Positions 9,963-19,407 are shown, counted from the first letter of the stretch. The stretch is DNA of 64,000 bases from Xanthobacter autotrophicus (GCF_043194295.1 NZ_JBAFVK010000001.1), one strand, 5' to 3'. Notes: a model not told the origin generated them from the letters alone. Program-made: numbers and translations.

Positions 9963-11072
9963 ATGCGTGTGGTGGGCCTGATGAGCGGCACGTCCATGGA
10001 CGGGATCGACGCCGCCCTGATCGAGACCGACGGCGAAGAGGTGCAATGGCTCGGCGCCGCGCTCACCTTGCCCTATGACGCGCCGACGCGGGCGCTGCTG
10101 GTTCAGGCCATGGAGGATGCGCGCGGCATCAACCATCGCACCGACCGGCCCGGCGTGCTGCGCGCGGCCGAAATCCGCATCACCGACCTGCATGCGCAGG
10201 CGGTGCGCCAGCTTCTCGACCAATTGCGCCTTGCCCCCTCCGACATCGACCTCGTGGGCTTCCACGGCCAGACCGTGTTTCACCGCCCCGATGCCCGCCT
10301 CACCGTGCAGATCGGCCTCGGCCAGCGCCTTGCCGAGAGCCTTGGCGTTCCGGTGATGGCGGATTTCCGCGCCGCCGACGTGGCGGCGGGTGGGCAGGGG
10401 GCGCCGCTGGTGCCGGTGTTCCACCGGGCGCTGGTGCGGCGGCTCGCGCTGCCCCATCCGGTGGCGGTGCTGAATGTGGGCGGGGTGGCCAATGTCACCG
10501 TCATCGACGGCGATGCGCCGCCCGTCGCCTGCGACACTGGGCCCGGCAATGCGCTGATCGACGATTTCCTGTTCGCCCGCACCAAGGTGCCCTTCGACGC
10601 GGACGGCCGCACGGCGGCGCGCGGCACCGTGGACGAGGCGCGCATCGCCGAGGTGCTGGAGCATCCCTTCTTCCGCCAGCCGCCGCCCAAGTCGCTCGAT
10701 CGCAACGATTTCCGCCTGTTCGTGGGCGAGCGCATGGGGCTTTCCGGCATGGGGCTGGAGGATGGGGCGGCAACCCTCACCGCCCTCACGGCGGCGACCG
10801 TGGCGGCGCTGGTTCCGCTGTTGGCCCGGCCGCCGGCAAGCTGGATCGTCGCCGGCGGCGGTGCGCGCAACCCGACGCTTCTCGCCCTGCTTTCGGCGCG
10901 GTTGGAAGTGGAGGTGCGCACGGCGGATGCGGTGGGCTGGTCCGCCGACGCGCTGGAGGCCCACGCCTTCGGCTATCTCGCCGCCCGCGCCCTCAAGGGC
11001 CTGCCGCTGACCTTCCCCACCACCACCGGTGCGCCGGAGCCCATGACCGGCGGGGTGCTGTTCCGGCCATGA
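9963..11072 (+). CDS. Anhydro-N-acetylmuramic acid kinase
   Basis: AnmK phosphorylates and opens 1,6-anhydroMurNAc, returning recycled cell-wall sugar to the MurNAc-6-phosphate pool. The 369-residue protein starts with the family signature GLMSGTSMDGID and has later ATP-fold motifs including FHGQTVFH and VAGGGARN. The start at 9963 follows a GGGGGGTGAG ribosome binding site; upstream frame extension runs through repeat C1 and is not coding. It is divergent from tyrS, a neighbour pairing common in alphaproteobacteria. Confidence 0.95.
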   Translation: MRVVGLMSGTSMDGIDAALIETDGEEVQWLGAALTLPYDAPTRALLVQAMEDARGINHRTDRPGVLRAAEIRITDLHAQAVRQLLDQLRLAPSDIDLVGFHGQTVFHRPDARLTVQIGLGQRLAESLGVPVMADFRAADVAAGGQGAPLVPVFHRALVRRLALPHPVAVLNVGGVANVTVIDGDAPPVACDTGPGNALIDDFLFARTKVPFDADGRTAARGTVDEARIAEVLEHPFFRQPPPKSLDRNDFRLFVGERMGLSGMGLEDGAATLTALTAATVAALVPLLARPPASWIVAGGGARNPTLLALLSARLEVEVRTADAVGWSADALEAHAFGYLAARALKGLPLTFPTTTGAPEPMTGGVLFRP

Positions 11073-11249
11073 GGTAAGGGGAGGGATGGGGTGGCCTCTG
11101 TCCGAGCCATCGACCCCCAGAATTCGCCGGGCGTTTCCACCGGCACAAAAACACGCGGAGGTCTCCTCGCGACAAGGTGCATGCGGCAGCGGTTCAGCTT
11201 AGTCTTCCGCCAAACCGGGGCGTCGTGAGCGGTACGTGCGGGGGGATCG

Positions 11250-12851
11250 ATGGGCAAGCTGAAGCGCGAGATCGGGCTGATCGGCCTCACCTTCGTGGCC
11301 GTGAGCGGCATTATCGGTTCCGGCTGGCTGTTCGCGCCGCTGCTGGCCGCCCAGCATGCCGGCCCCGCCGCTTTGATCGCGTGGGTCATCGGCGGCGCGG
11401 CCATGCTGCTGTTCGCCCTCACCTTCGCGGAAATCTCGGCCATGCTGCCGGTGGCCGGCGGCATCGCGCGCGTTCCGCAGTTCAGCCACGGCAACGTGGT
11501 GGCCATGGCCATGGGGTGGAGCGCCTGGGTGGGCTACAACACCACCGCCCCCATCGAGGTGGAGGCCATGCTGCGCTACCTCGGCCCGCATCTGGGCTGG
11601 CTCTATACGGCGCCGGGCAGCGGCTCGCTGTCGTGGGCGGGGGTGGCGGCGGCGGGGCTGATGATGGTCTGCTTCACTGTCATCAATGCCTTCGGCGTGC
11701 GCTTCTTTACCCGCGTGAACACCGCCATCACCTGGCTCAAGATCGCCATTCCCCTCGTGGTCATCGTGGCGCTGCTGGCGGCGCGGTTCGAGCCGGCCAA
11801 TTTCACTCAAGTCGGCGGCGGGTTCGCGCCGTTCGGGGTGGCCGGCGTGCTGGCGGCGGTGTCGTCCGGGGGCATCGCCTTTTCCTTCATCGGCTTTCGC
11901 CATGCCATTGACATGGCGGGGGAGGTGAAGAACCCCGGCGTCACCATTCCTATCGCCCTGGTGCTGGCGCTGGCCATCGCCTTCGTGGTCTATGGCGGCA
12001 TCCAGTTCGCCTTCACCGGCGCGCTGCTGCCGTCAGATCTCGCCCACGGCTGGGGCGCGCTGGCGCTGCCGGGGGATTTCGGGCCGCTGGGGGCGCTCGC
12101 CGCGGCGCTGGGGATGCTGTGGCTGGTGAGCCTTCTGAATTTCGGGGCGGTGGTGGGGCCGTTCGCCGGCGGCCTCGTCTCGGTGGGCTCCAATGCCCGC
12201 CTTGCCTTCGCGCTGGCGGAGAACGGCTTTTTTCCCGAGCGCTTCGCTGCGCTTTCGGCGCGCGGCGTGCCGGTGGCCGCGCTGCTGCTGAACCTCGTGT
12301 TTTCGTTGACCACTTTCGTCCTGCTGCCGTTCAGCGAGGTGGTGCAACTGAATTCCTCCGCCGTCATCCTGTCGTTCGTGGTGGGGCCGGTGGCGGTGGT
12401 GGCCCTGCGCCAGTTGCTGCCCGACGCGACGCGGCCGCTGCGTGTGCCGGCGGTGAAGCTGGTGGCGCCGGTGGCCTTCATCATCGCCACCTTCATCATC
12501 TACTGGAGCGGATGGCCCACCGTGTGGCGCCTCGGCCTGTGCCTGCTGGCGGGGCTGGTGCTGTTCCTGTTCCATGCCCGCCATCGCGCCGCCGGCAGCC
12601 TGGACCTTGCGGAAGCGGTCTGGCTCGCGCCCTACCTTGGCGGTCTCGGGCTGGTGTCGTTCCTCGGCAGCTTCGGGGGCGTGGGCCTCATCCCCTTCGG
12701 CTGGGACCTGCTGGTGCTGGCCGCGCTCGGGGGCGGGGCGTTCGCGCTGGCGGTGGGCGAGCGGCTGAGCCAGGCCAAGTTCGATCGCTACATGAGCGAG
12801 GAGCGGGTCCTGGACGCGGCCACCGAGGAGGAGCCGGAGGTCCGGGTCTAG
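11250..12851 (+). CDS. APC superfamily amino acid/polyamine permease
   Basis: This 533-residue polytopic inner-membrane protein has about 12-14 predicted helices. Its amino terminus, REIGLIGLTFVAVSGIIGSG, contains the unwound TM1 substrate-binding motif GIIGSGW of the amino acid-polyamine-organocation family. EVKNPGVTIP in the TM6-TM7 loop is also typical. It ends in a short acidic tail. The substrate cannot be read from sequence. It is convergent with the hydrolase gene, with a strong hairpin between them. Confidence 0.88.
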   Translation: MGKLKREIGLIGLTFVAVSGIIGSGWLFAPLLAAQHAGPAALIAWVIGGAAMLLFALTFAEISAMLPVAGGIARVPQFSHGNVVAMAMGWSAWVGYNTTAPIEVEAMLRYLGPHLGWLYTAPGSGSLSWAGVAAAGLMMVCFTVINAFGVRFFTRVNTAITWLKIAIPLVVIVALLAARFEPANFTQVGGGFAPFGVAGVLAAVSSGGIAFSFIGFRHAIDMAGEVKNPGVTIPIALVLALAIAFVVYGGIQFAFTGALLPSDLAHGWGALALPGDFGPLGALAAALGMLWLVSLLNFGAVVGPFAGGLVSVGSNARLAFALAENGFFPERFAALSARGVPVAALLLNLVFSLTTFVLLPFSEVVQLNSSAVILSFVVGPVAVVALRQLLPDATRPLRVPAVKLVAPVAFIIATFIIYWSGWPTVWRLGLCLLAGLVLFLFHARHRAAGSLDLAEAVWLAPYLGGLGLVSFLGSFGGVGLIPFGWDLLVLAALGGGAFALAVGERLSQAKFDRYMSEERVLDAATEEEPEVRV

Positions 12852-12869
12852 AGCAGGTGCAATTGCAAA

Positions 12870-12896
12870 AACGGCCGGTCCACAGGACCGGCCGTT
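12870..12896 (-). terminator. Hairpin terminator between convergent genes
   Basis: A perfect 12-bp stem, AACGGCCGGTCC (12870-12881) with GGACCGGCCGTT (12885-12896), has a 3-nt loop. Read leftwards the stem is followed by TTTTGC, so it best terminates the minus-strand hydrolase gene, though it may act on both. Confidence 0.85.
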
Positions 12897-12925
12897 CATG
12901 AGCTCGGAAGGCGGAACGATCGCCT

Positions 12926-13597
12926 TCAGGCGGCGCTGTCCTTGCTGTCCTTGCGGGTGCCGGGCAGGCGCTTGTCGAGATAGGTGCCCACCACGCCGAT
13001 GAGGTCCTCGGTCTTGCCGTCGAAGAAGTGGTTGGCGCCGGGCACCACCTGCTGCTCGATGACGATGCCCTTCTGGGTCTTCAGCTTTTCCACCAGCGTC
13101 TGGACCGCCGAGGTGGGCACCACCGCATCCTTGTCGCCATGGACGAACAGGCCCGAGGACGGGCAGGGGGCGAGGAAGGAGAAGTCGTAGAGGTTCGCCG
13201 GCGCGGCGATGGAGATGAAGCCCTCCACCTCCGGGCGGCGCATGAGCAGTTGCATGCCGATCCATGCGCCGAAGGAGAAGCCGGCGATCCAGCACGCCCG
13301 CGCATCCGGATTGACCGACTGGGCCCAGTCCAGCGCGGCCGCGGCGTCGGACAATTCGCCCGTGCCGTGGTCGAACGACCCCTGGGAGCGGCCGACGCCC
13401 CGGAAATTGAAGCGCAGCACCGAGAAGCCCCGGTTCGCGAACTGGTAATAGAGGTTGTACACGACAGGATTGTTCATCGTCCCGCCGAACTGCGGGTGCG
13501 GATGAAGAATGATGGCGATAGGCGCATTGCGGGTCTTGGCGGGCTGGTAGCGGCCTTCAAGGCGCCCCTTTTCGCCGGGGAAGATCACTTCTGGCAT
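12926..13597 (-). CDS. Alpha/beta hydrolase (small serine hydrolase)
   Basis: The 223-residue protein has a complete alpha/beta-hydrolase triad: nucleophile Ser108 in GFSFG, Asp157 in GDKDAVVP and His190 in GANHFF. The oxyanion region is HPHPQFGGTM near 32-41. This type is usually annotated as a cytosolic dienelactone-hydrolase-like or CocE/NonD-like esterase; the substrate is unknown. The start at 13597 (MPEVIFPG) fits relatives; an ATG nine codons upstream is less likely. Confidence 0.85.
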   Translation of the reverse strand: MPEVIFPGEKGRLEGRYQPAKTRNAPIAIILHPHPQFGGTMNNPVVYNLYYQFANRGFSVLRFNFRGVGRSQGSFDHGTGELSDAAAALDWAQSVNPDARACWIAGFSFGAWIGMQLLMRRPEVEGFISIAAPANLYDFSFLAPCPSSGLFVHGDKDAVVPTSAVQTLVEKLKTQKGIVIEQQVVPGANHFFDGKTEDLIGVVGTYLDKRLPGTRKDSKDSAA

Positions 13598-13722
13598 GGA
13601 AGTTTTACAACCTCTGGGTGGCAATGACGCACAGGATGAAGCGGGACCGGTCCGGAAAGCACGACTCTCGGGGACGAACCCGCCAGCATCACCCTAACGA
13701 CTTGACGCCGAAACGGTAATGC

Positions 13723-13768
13723 TTGACTTACAGATCGGAACGACCTATTGATTTAGAATAATTCTAAT
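13723..13768 (+). promoter_or_regulatory. suf operon promoter with Irr-type iron control element (ICE)
   Basis: TTGACT (13723-13728) and TATTGA (13746-13751) are spaced by 17 bp. Immediately downstream, TTTAGAATAATTCTAAT at 13752-13768 matches the rhizobial ICE consensus TTTAGAA-N3-TTCTAAA at all but the last base. ICE is bound by the Fur-family regulator Irr, which represses iron-consuming genes under iron limitation. Its position over the predicted transcription start fits repression. Confidence 0.8.
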
Positions 13769-13907
13769 CTGTTCCTGCCGGCTGCGCAAACCGTAGGGCG
13801 CTGCAATGCGGGATCGGGTGAAGTTTGAGCTATGACCGAGATTGCCGGCAATTGCAAGTCTGGCGCGGGTCCGGAGCGTATTTCGCGCGAGGGGCCGGGA
13901 GGCGAAG

Positions 13908-15167
13908 ATGAGCGCGGGCGGCATCCTGGGATCGCAGGATCTCAGGTCGCAGGATCGGTCTGAGGCCGGGGCAGGCGTCCCCGCGGCCAAGGCTGACGCG
14001 CGCCGTGCCTATCTCGATCACAACGCCACCAGCCCCCTGAAGCGCGAAGCCCGCGACGCCATGCTCGCGGCGCTGGAGCGCGTGGGCAATGCCTCCTCGG
14101 TCCATGCGGACGGCCGCGCCGCGCGGGCGCGCATGGAGGCGGCGCGGGCGGACGTGGCTCGCCTCGTGGGGGCCGCGCCCCGTGGTGTGGTCTTCACCTC
14201 GGGCGCTACGGAAGCCGCCGCTCTGGCGCTGCATCCGGCGGTCGAGATGGCCGGCCGGCCGAAGCCCTGTGACGTGCTGCTCATAAGCGCGGTGGAGCAT
14301 CCCGCCGTGCTGCGCGGCCACCGCTTTGCCGCCGAGGCCGTGGAGGTGCTGCCCGTGGACGGCGCTGGCCGTCTCGATCTCGGCGCGCTGGAAGCGGCGC
14401 TCGCTCGCCACGCCGCCGCCGGCCGGCGTGCTTTACTGGCGCTGATGGCTGCCAACAACGAGACCGGCGTGATCCAGCCAGTGTCGGAGGCCGCGCGCCT
14501 TGCGAAAATGCACGACGGCGTCGTGTTCTGCGATGCCGTTCAGGCCGCCGGCCGCCTGCCGCTGGACATGGCCGCGCTGGGTGTGGATTTCCTCAGCCTC
14601 TCCGCCCACAAGATGGGCGGTCCGCAAGGCGCGGGCGCGCTGGTGGCGGCGGGGCCGGATGATCGCACCGCGGCCCTCATCGCCGGTGGCGGGCAGGAGC
14701 GCGGCCGGCGCGCCGGCACCGAGAATGGCCCGGCCATCGCCGGCTTCGGCGCCGTTGCCCGCGTGGCGCGCGCCGATCTGGCGGCCGAGGCCGCGCGGCT
14801 TTCGGCCTTGCGCGATGAGCTGGAACGGGAGGTGCTGGCCAGCGTTCCCGATACAGAGGTCATCGGCCTTGGGGCGGAGCGGCTGCCCAATACCAGCATG
14901 CTCACTTTCGCCGGACTTCGGGCCGAAACACTGGTGATCGCGCTCGACCTTGCCCACGTAAGTGTCAGTGCGGGTTCGGCCTGCTCCTCGGGTAAGGTGG
15001 GCGCCTCCCACGTGCTGTCCGCCATGGGCGTTGCCGAGGACCGCGCGGCGGGCGCCATCCGTCTTTCACTCGGCTGGTCCAGCACGCGGCAAGATGCGGA
15101 AGCGGCGGTGGCGGCCTTGCAAAAGGTGGTGCCGCACCTGAGAAGCCGCGCGGTACGCGCGGCGTAG
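13908..15167 (+). CDS. Cysteine desulfurase, NifS/IscS-like (first gene of suf operon)
   Basis: This PLP enzyme removes sulfur from cysteine for Fe-S assembly. In the 419-residue protein Lys235 (SAHKMGG) is the PLP lysine and Cys359 (GSACSSG) the catalytic cysteine on a flexible loop. It has the IscS/NifS-type loop and is distinct from the SufS encoded later in the same operon. The first 30 residues are non-conserved. The start follows GGGAGG at 13897-13902, placing the ICE promoter about 140 bp upstream. The stop lies within the first unit of a 40-bp tandem repeat. Confidence 0.92.
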   Translation: MSAGGILGSQDLRSQDRSEAGAGVPAAKADARRAYLDHNATSPLKREARDAMLAALERVGNASSVHADGRAARARMEAARADVARLVGAAPRGVVFTSGATEAAALALHPAVEMAGRPKPCDVLLISAVEHPAVLRGHRFAAEAVEVLPVDGAGRLDLGALEAALARHAAAGRRALLALMAANNETGVIQPVSEAARLAKMHDGVVFCDAVQAAGRLPLDMAALGVDFLSLSAHKMGGPQGAGALVAAGPDDRTAALIAGGGQERGRRAGTENGPAIAGFGAVARVARADLAAEAARLSALRDELEREVLASVPDTEVIGLGAERLPNTSMLTFAGLRAETLVIALDLAHVSVSAGSACSSGKVGASHVLSAMGVAEDRAAGAIRLSLGWSSTRQDAEAAVAALQKVVPHLRSRAVRAA

Positions 15168-15243
15168 AAACAAAGAGTGCGGAAGCCGCGCGGTACGCGC
15201 GGCGTGGAAACAAAAAGATCCGGAAGCCGCGTGGTATGGCGGC
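15141..15243 (+). repeat. 40-bp tandem repeat with internal hairpins, between cysteine desulfurase and sufB
   Basis: Two full 40-bp units (15141-15180 and 15181-15220) and a degenerate third (15222-15243) start GAAGCCGCGCGGTACGCGCG. Each full unit contains the perfect stem GCCGCGCG-gta-CGCGCGGC and a GAAACAAA tail. The first unit overlaps the last codons and stop of the desulfurase gene. Confidence 0.9.
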
Positions 15244-15346
15244 CTGGAGGCGAAGATTTCAGGACCCGCGCATCATGCGCGGCACGAGGCCAGGACGTGA
15301 ACTTGACCCGCGGGCCTTGACCCCGCGCGGGAGAGGAGAAGAGAAG

Positions 15347-16819
15347 ATGCCTGCGGTTCAGGAAACGGTTGAACGCGTCCGCGCGCTCGATGTGGACCAG
15401 TACAAGTACGGTTTCGTCACGGACATCGAGAGCGAGAAGGCCCCCAAGGGCCTGTCCGAGGATACGATCCGCTATATCTCCGCCAAGAAGAACGAGCCCG
15501 AATGGATGCTCGAATGGCGGCTGGAAGCCTACCGGCGCTGGCTCACCATGGTGGAGCCCACCTGGGCGCGGGTGAGCTATCCGAAGATCGATTTCCAGGA
15601 CTATTATTACTACTCGCAGCCCAAGGCGGCGCCGAAGTCCATCGACGAGATCGATCCGGAAATTCTGAAGACCTACGAGAAGCTGGGCATTCCGCTGCGC
15701 GAGCGCGACGCCCTGCTGGGTATCGAGAACTCCGGCGGCTCGAAGGTGGCGGTGGACGCGGTGTTCGACAGCGTGTCGGTGGCCACCACCTTCAAGGCGG
15801 AGCTGGCGAGCGCGGGCGTGATCTTCATGCCCATCTCGGAAGCCATTCGCGAGCACCCGGATCTGGTGAAGACCTATCTCGGCTCGGTGGTGCCGGTGTC
15901 GGACAATTTCTACGCCACGCTGAATTCGGCGGTCTTTTCCGACGGGTCGTTCGTGTACATCCCCAAGGGGGTGCGCTGCCCCATGGAACTCAGCACCTAC
16001 TTCCGCATCAACGAGCGCAACACCGGCCAGTTCGAGCGCACCCTCATCATCGCCGACGAGGGGGCCTATGTGAGCTATCTGGAAGGCTGCACCGCCCCCC
16101 AGCGCGACGAGAACCAGCTGCATGCGGCCGTGGTGGAGCTGGTGGCGCTGAAGGATGCGCAGATCAAGTATTCAACCGTCCAGAACTGGTATCCCGGCGA
16201 CAAGGACGGCAAGGGCGGCATCTATAATTTCGTCACTAAGCGCGGCGATTGCCGGGGCGACAATTCCAAGATCTCGTGGACCCAGGTGGAGACCGGATCG
16301 GCCATCACCTGGAAGTATCCAAGCTGCATCCTGCGCGGCGACAACTCGCAGGGCGAGTTCTATTCCATCGCCATCTCCAACGGTTACCAGCAGGTGGATA
16401 GCGGCACCAAGATGATCCATCTCGGCAAGAACACGTCGAGCCGCATCATCTCCAAGGGCATCGCCGCCGGCCATTCGGAAAACACCTATCGCGGGCAGGT
16501 CTCGGCCCACCGCAAGGCGACCGGCGCGCGCAACTTCACCAATTGCGACTCGCTGCTCATCGGCGACCAGTGCGGCGCGCACACCGTGCCCTACATGGAA
16601 GCCAAGAACGCCTCGGCCCAGTTCGAGCACGAGGCCACCACCTCCAAGATCTCCGAGGACCAGCTGTTCTACTGCCTCCAGCGCGGCCTCGGCCCGGAGG
16701 AGGCGGTGGCGCTGATCGTCAACGGCTTCGTGCGCGACGTGCTCCAGCAGTTGCCCATGGAGTTCGCCGTGGAGGCCCAGAAGCTCATCGCCGTGAGCCT
16801 CGAGGGGAGCGTGGGTTGA
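15347..16819 (+). CDS. Fe-S cluster assembly scaffold SufB
   Basis: SufB forms the SufBC2D scaffold on which clusters are built. The 490-residue protein shows the characteristic conserved segments, including NSAVFSDGSFVYIPKGVRCP, YLEGCTAP and NCDSLLIGDQCGAHT, and has the usual family length. The start at 15347 follows GAGAGGAGAAGAGA. A 179-bp gap with the tandem repeat separates it from the desulfurase gene, and a 215-bp gap with a family A repeat from sufC. Confidence 0.97.
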   Translation: MPAVQETVERVRALDVDQYKYGFVTDIESEKAPKGLSEDTIRYISAKKNEPEWMLEWRLEAYRRWLTMVEPTWARVSYPKIDFQDYYYYSQPKAAPKSIDEIDPEILKTYEKLGIPLRERDALLGIENSGGSKVAVDAVFDSVSVATTFKAELASAGVIFMPISEAIREHPDLVKTYLGSVVPVSDNFYATLNSAVFSDGSFVYIPKGVRCPMELSTYFRINERNTGQFERTLIIADEGAYVSYLEGCTAPQRDENQLHAAVVELVALKDAQIKYSTVQNWYPGDKDGKGGIYNFVTKRGDCRGDNSKISWTQVETGSAITWKYPSCILRGDNSQGEFYSIAISNGYQQVDSGTKMIHLGKNTSSRIISKGIAAGHSENTYRGQVSAHRKATGARNFTNCDSLLIGDQCGAHTVPYMEAKNASAQFEHEATTSKISEDQLFYCLQRGLGPEEAVALIVNGFVRDVLQQLPMEFAVEAQKLIAVSLEGSVG

Positions 16820-16841
16820 GCTTTCGGCCCTTGTAACGACG

Positions 16842-16951
16842 CGTCATGGCCGGGCTTGTCCCGGCCATCCACGCCCGGCGACCGGGAACAGGCTTCCCCA
16901 CAGTGCGCCAGCGGCACGGCGTGGATGCCCGGCACAAGGCCGGGCATGACG
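16842..16951. repeat. Family A palindromic repeat, copy A1 (between sufB and sufC)
   Basis: A 110-bp element with inverted ends CGTCATGGCCGGGCTTGTCC and GCACAAGGCCGGGCATGACG; each arm continues with a CATCCACGCC/GGCGTGGATG pair. Other copies are at 32606 and 43694. It sits inside the operon and would form a stable cruciform or RNA hairpin. Confidence 0.88.
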
Positions 16952-17034
16952 GCTTCCAGAACGACGCGGGGCTCGGCCCCGCAGCGCTGACATTCCCGCC
17001 CGGCCCGGCCGTGGCGCACCAACGGACACCGCAC

Positions 17035-17784
17035 ATGCTCGAAATCAAGAATCTCCACGCCCGCATCGGCGACAACGAGATCCTCAAGGGCCTCGACCTG
17101 ACCATCCCGGCGGGGGAGGTGCATGCCATCATGGGGCCGAACGGCTCCGGCAAGTCCACCTTGTCCTATGTGCTCTCGGGCAAGCCGGACTATGAGGTCA
17201 CCGAGGGCACGGCCACCTTCAACGGCCAGGACATCCTTGCCCTCGCGCCCGAAGAGCGGGCGGCGGCGGGGGTGTTCCTCGCCTTCCAGTATCCAATAGA
17301 GATCCCCGGCGTCGCCAACATGCAGTTCCTGCGCGCCGCCATGAACGCGCAGAAGAAGGCGCGCGGGGAGGAGGAAATTTCCACCCCCGACTTCCTCAAG
17401 CTGGTGCGCGCCAAGGCCCCGGACCTCGGCATCACCCAGGACATGCTGCGGCGAGGGGTCAACGTGGGCTTCTCCGGCGGTGAGAAGAAGCGCAACGAGA
17501 TCCTCCAGATGGCGCTGCTTGAGCCCAAGCTGTGCATTCTGGACGAGACCGATTCCGGCCTCGATATCGATGCGCTGAAGGTGGTGGCGCAGGGGGTGAA
17601 CGCCCTGCGGGCGCCAGACCGCGCCATGCTGGTCATCACCCATTACCAGCGCCTGCTCGACCATATCGTGCCGGACGTGGTGCATGTGATGCACAAGGGC
17701 CGCATCGTCCGCTCCGGCGGCGCCGAGCTGGCGCTGGAGCTGGAGGAATCCGGCTATGCCGCCTACGGGCAGGACGCGGCGTGA
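17035..17784 (+). CDS. Fe-S cluster assembly ATPase SufC
   Basis: An ABC-type ATPase of 249 residues that powers SufBC2D. Walker A is GPNGSGKST at 34-42, the signature region FSGGEKKR at 146-153 and Walker B ILDETDSGLD from 168. The Q-loop segment FQYPIEIPGV is typical of SufC. It has no membrane partner, as expected for this cytosolic branch. The stop overlaps a possible GTG start of sufD. Confidence 0.97.
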   Translation: MLEIKNLHARIGDNEILKGLDLTIPAGEVHAIMGPNGSGKSTLSYVLSGKPDYEVTEGTATFNGQDILALAPEERAAAGVFLAFQYPIEIPGVANMQFLRAAMNAQKKARGEEEISTPDFLKLVRAKAPDLGITQDMLRRGVNVGFSGGEKKRNEILQMALLEPKLCILDETDSGLDIDALKVVAQGVNALRAPDRAMLVITHYQRLLDHIVPDVVHVMHKGRIVRSGGAELALELEESGYAAYGQDAA

Positions 17785-17792
17785 GCGCGGCC

Positions 17793-19133
17793 ATGACCAT
17801 TCCCGTCCGTCCCGCCCGCACACCGGCCGAAGACGCCATCGCCGCCACCCTCCAGGCCCGGCTCGCCGTCGCGGCCGGGCAGGGGGGCCTTGAGGGGCGT
17901 CTCGGGGAGCTGAGCGCCGACGCGCTTGAGGCTTTCCGCGCCCACGGCCTGCCCAACCGGCGCGTCGAGGAGTGGAAATACACCGACCTGCGCGCCGCGG
18001 TGCGCGATTTCCCCCCGCTCGCCGGCACCCCCGGCCCGGCACAGGAGGCGGAAGCCGCCGCCCTCGCGCTCGACGTGCCCCATGCGGCGCGCCTGCTGTT
18101 CGTGAGCGGGGCGCTGGCGCGGGGCGCCTCCGACTTCGCCGGCCTGCCCGCCGGGGTCTCGGCGCTGCCGCTCGATGCGGCCACGGCGTCGAACAATCCG
18201 CTGCTGGATCGCATCGGCTCGCTCCAGCCGGACCGCTATGACGGCGCGCTGGCGCTGAACACCGGCTTTCTCGGCGAGGGGCTGGTGGTGACGGTGGAGG
18301 CCGGCATCAAGGCCGCCAAGCCGGTACATCTGGCCCATGTCTTCCCGGCGGGGGAGGCTGTCGCCGGCTTCACCCGCACCGTGGTGGTGGTGGGCGAGGG
18401 CGCCGAGCTGACGTTGGTGGAGAGCTTCACCGGCCGCGAGGGCGTCGCCTACCAGGCCAACCACGCCATGGAACTGGTGGTGGGCGATGGCGCCACCGTC
18501 AATCTGGTGCGGTTGCAGGAGGAGGGCGCCGCTGCGCTCCATCTCGGCACGCTCATGGTGGAGCTGGGCCGCGCGGCGAAGCTCAACGTGTTCTCGCTGG
18601 TGCAGGGCGCGGCGCTGTCGCGCCACTCCGTCTACGGCCGCTTCCAGGGCACCGGGACAAATCTGGGGGTGCGGGGCGCCACTCTGCTGAAGGGCCGCCA
18701 GCACGCCGACACCTCCATGTTCATCGACCATGCGGTGGCGGGCTGCGAGAGCCGGGAGCTGTTCAAGACCGTGCTCTCGGACGAATCCCACGGCGTGTTC
18801 CAGGGCAAGATCGTGGTGCGGCGCGATGCCCAGAAGACGGACGGGCGCATGATGAGCCAGTCTCTTCTGCTGAGCGACAACGCCGAGATGGATAACAAGC
18901 CCGAGCTTGAGATCTTCGCCGACGACGTGCAGTGCGGCCACGGCGCCACGGTGGGCACGCTGGACGACAAGATGTTGTTCTACCTGCGTTCGCGCGGCCT
19001 GCCGCTGAAAGAGGCCGAGCGCCTGCTCATCCAGGCCTTCGTGGGCGAGGCCGTGGAATTTGTGGAAGACGAGGCCCTGCGCGAGGTCCTCATCGCCCGC
19101 ATGGTGGCATGGCTGGAGAAACGGGCGGCCTGA
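17793..19133 (+). CDS. Fe-S cluster assembly protein SufD
   Basis: The SufB paralogue that completes the SufBC2D scaffold. The 446-residue protein has the N-terminal helical region with NRRVEEWKYTDLR (near 49-61) and the C-terminal beta-helix with FQGKIVVRRDAQKTDGRM and CGHGATVGTLD. The start could also be GTG at 17781, which overlaps the sufC stop and adds four residues; either gives tight translational coupling. Confidence 0.95.
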   Translation: MTIPVRPARTPAEDAIAATLQARLAVAAGQGGLEGRLGELSADALEAFRAHGLPNRRVEEWKYTDLRAAVRDFPPLAGTPGPAQEAEAAALALDVPHAARLLFVSGALARGASDFAGLPAGVSALPLDAATASNNPLLDRIGSLQPDRYDGALALNTGFLGEGLVVTVEAGIKAAKPVHLAHVFPAGEAVAGFTRTVVVVGEGAELTLVESFTGREGVAYQANHAMELVVGDGATVNLVRLQEEGAAALHLGTLMVELGRAAKLNVFSLVQGAALSRHSVYGRFQGTGTNLGVRGATLLKGRQHADTSMFIDHAVAGCESRELFKTVLSDESHGVFQGKIVVRRDAQKTDGRMMSQSLLLSDNAEMDNKPELEIFADDVQCGHGATVGTLDDKMLFYLRSRGLPLKEAERLLIQAFVGEAVEFVEDEALREVLIARMVAWLEKRAA

Positions 19134-19176
19134 GGGGGATTCCGGGACGATCGGACCCCGGTCGTTCCTCTCCCCT

Positions 19177-19286
19177 CGTCATCCCCCGGCTTGACCGGGG
19201 GATCCATCGTGCCGATGGCGGGTGCTGGAAAATCAGACGCCGCCCAAGCCGTTGGATGGGTCCCCCGGTCAAGCCGGGGGACGACG
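19177..19286. repeat. Family B palindromic repeat, copy B2 (between sufD and sufS)
   Basis: The ends CGTCATCCCCCGGCTTGACC and the complementary GGTCAAGCCGGGGGACGACG bracket about 60 bp of non-coding DNA in the 274-bp sufD-sufS gap. It is a diverged family B member, with CCCCC in place of CCCTC in the arm and the compensating change on the other side. Confidence 0.85.
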
Positions 19287-19407
19287 CCGGGGCGAATTGG
19301 GGCGAGGTTCAGGCGCACAGGGTTCAAGGGTACGGGTTTCAGCCGAAGGTCCAGTCCCGCAGGCGGGAGAGGGCTTCGCCGACAGATTGCATGAGGACAG
19401 GATTGCC

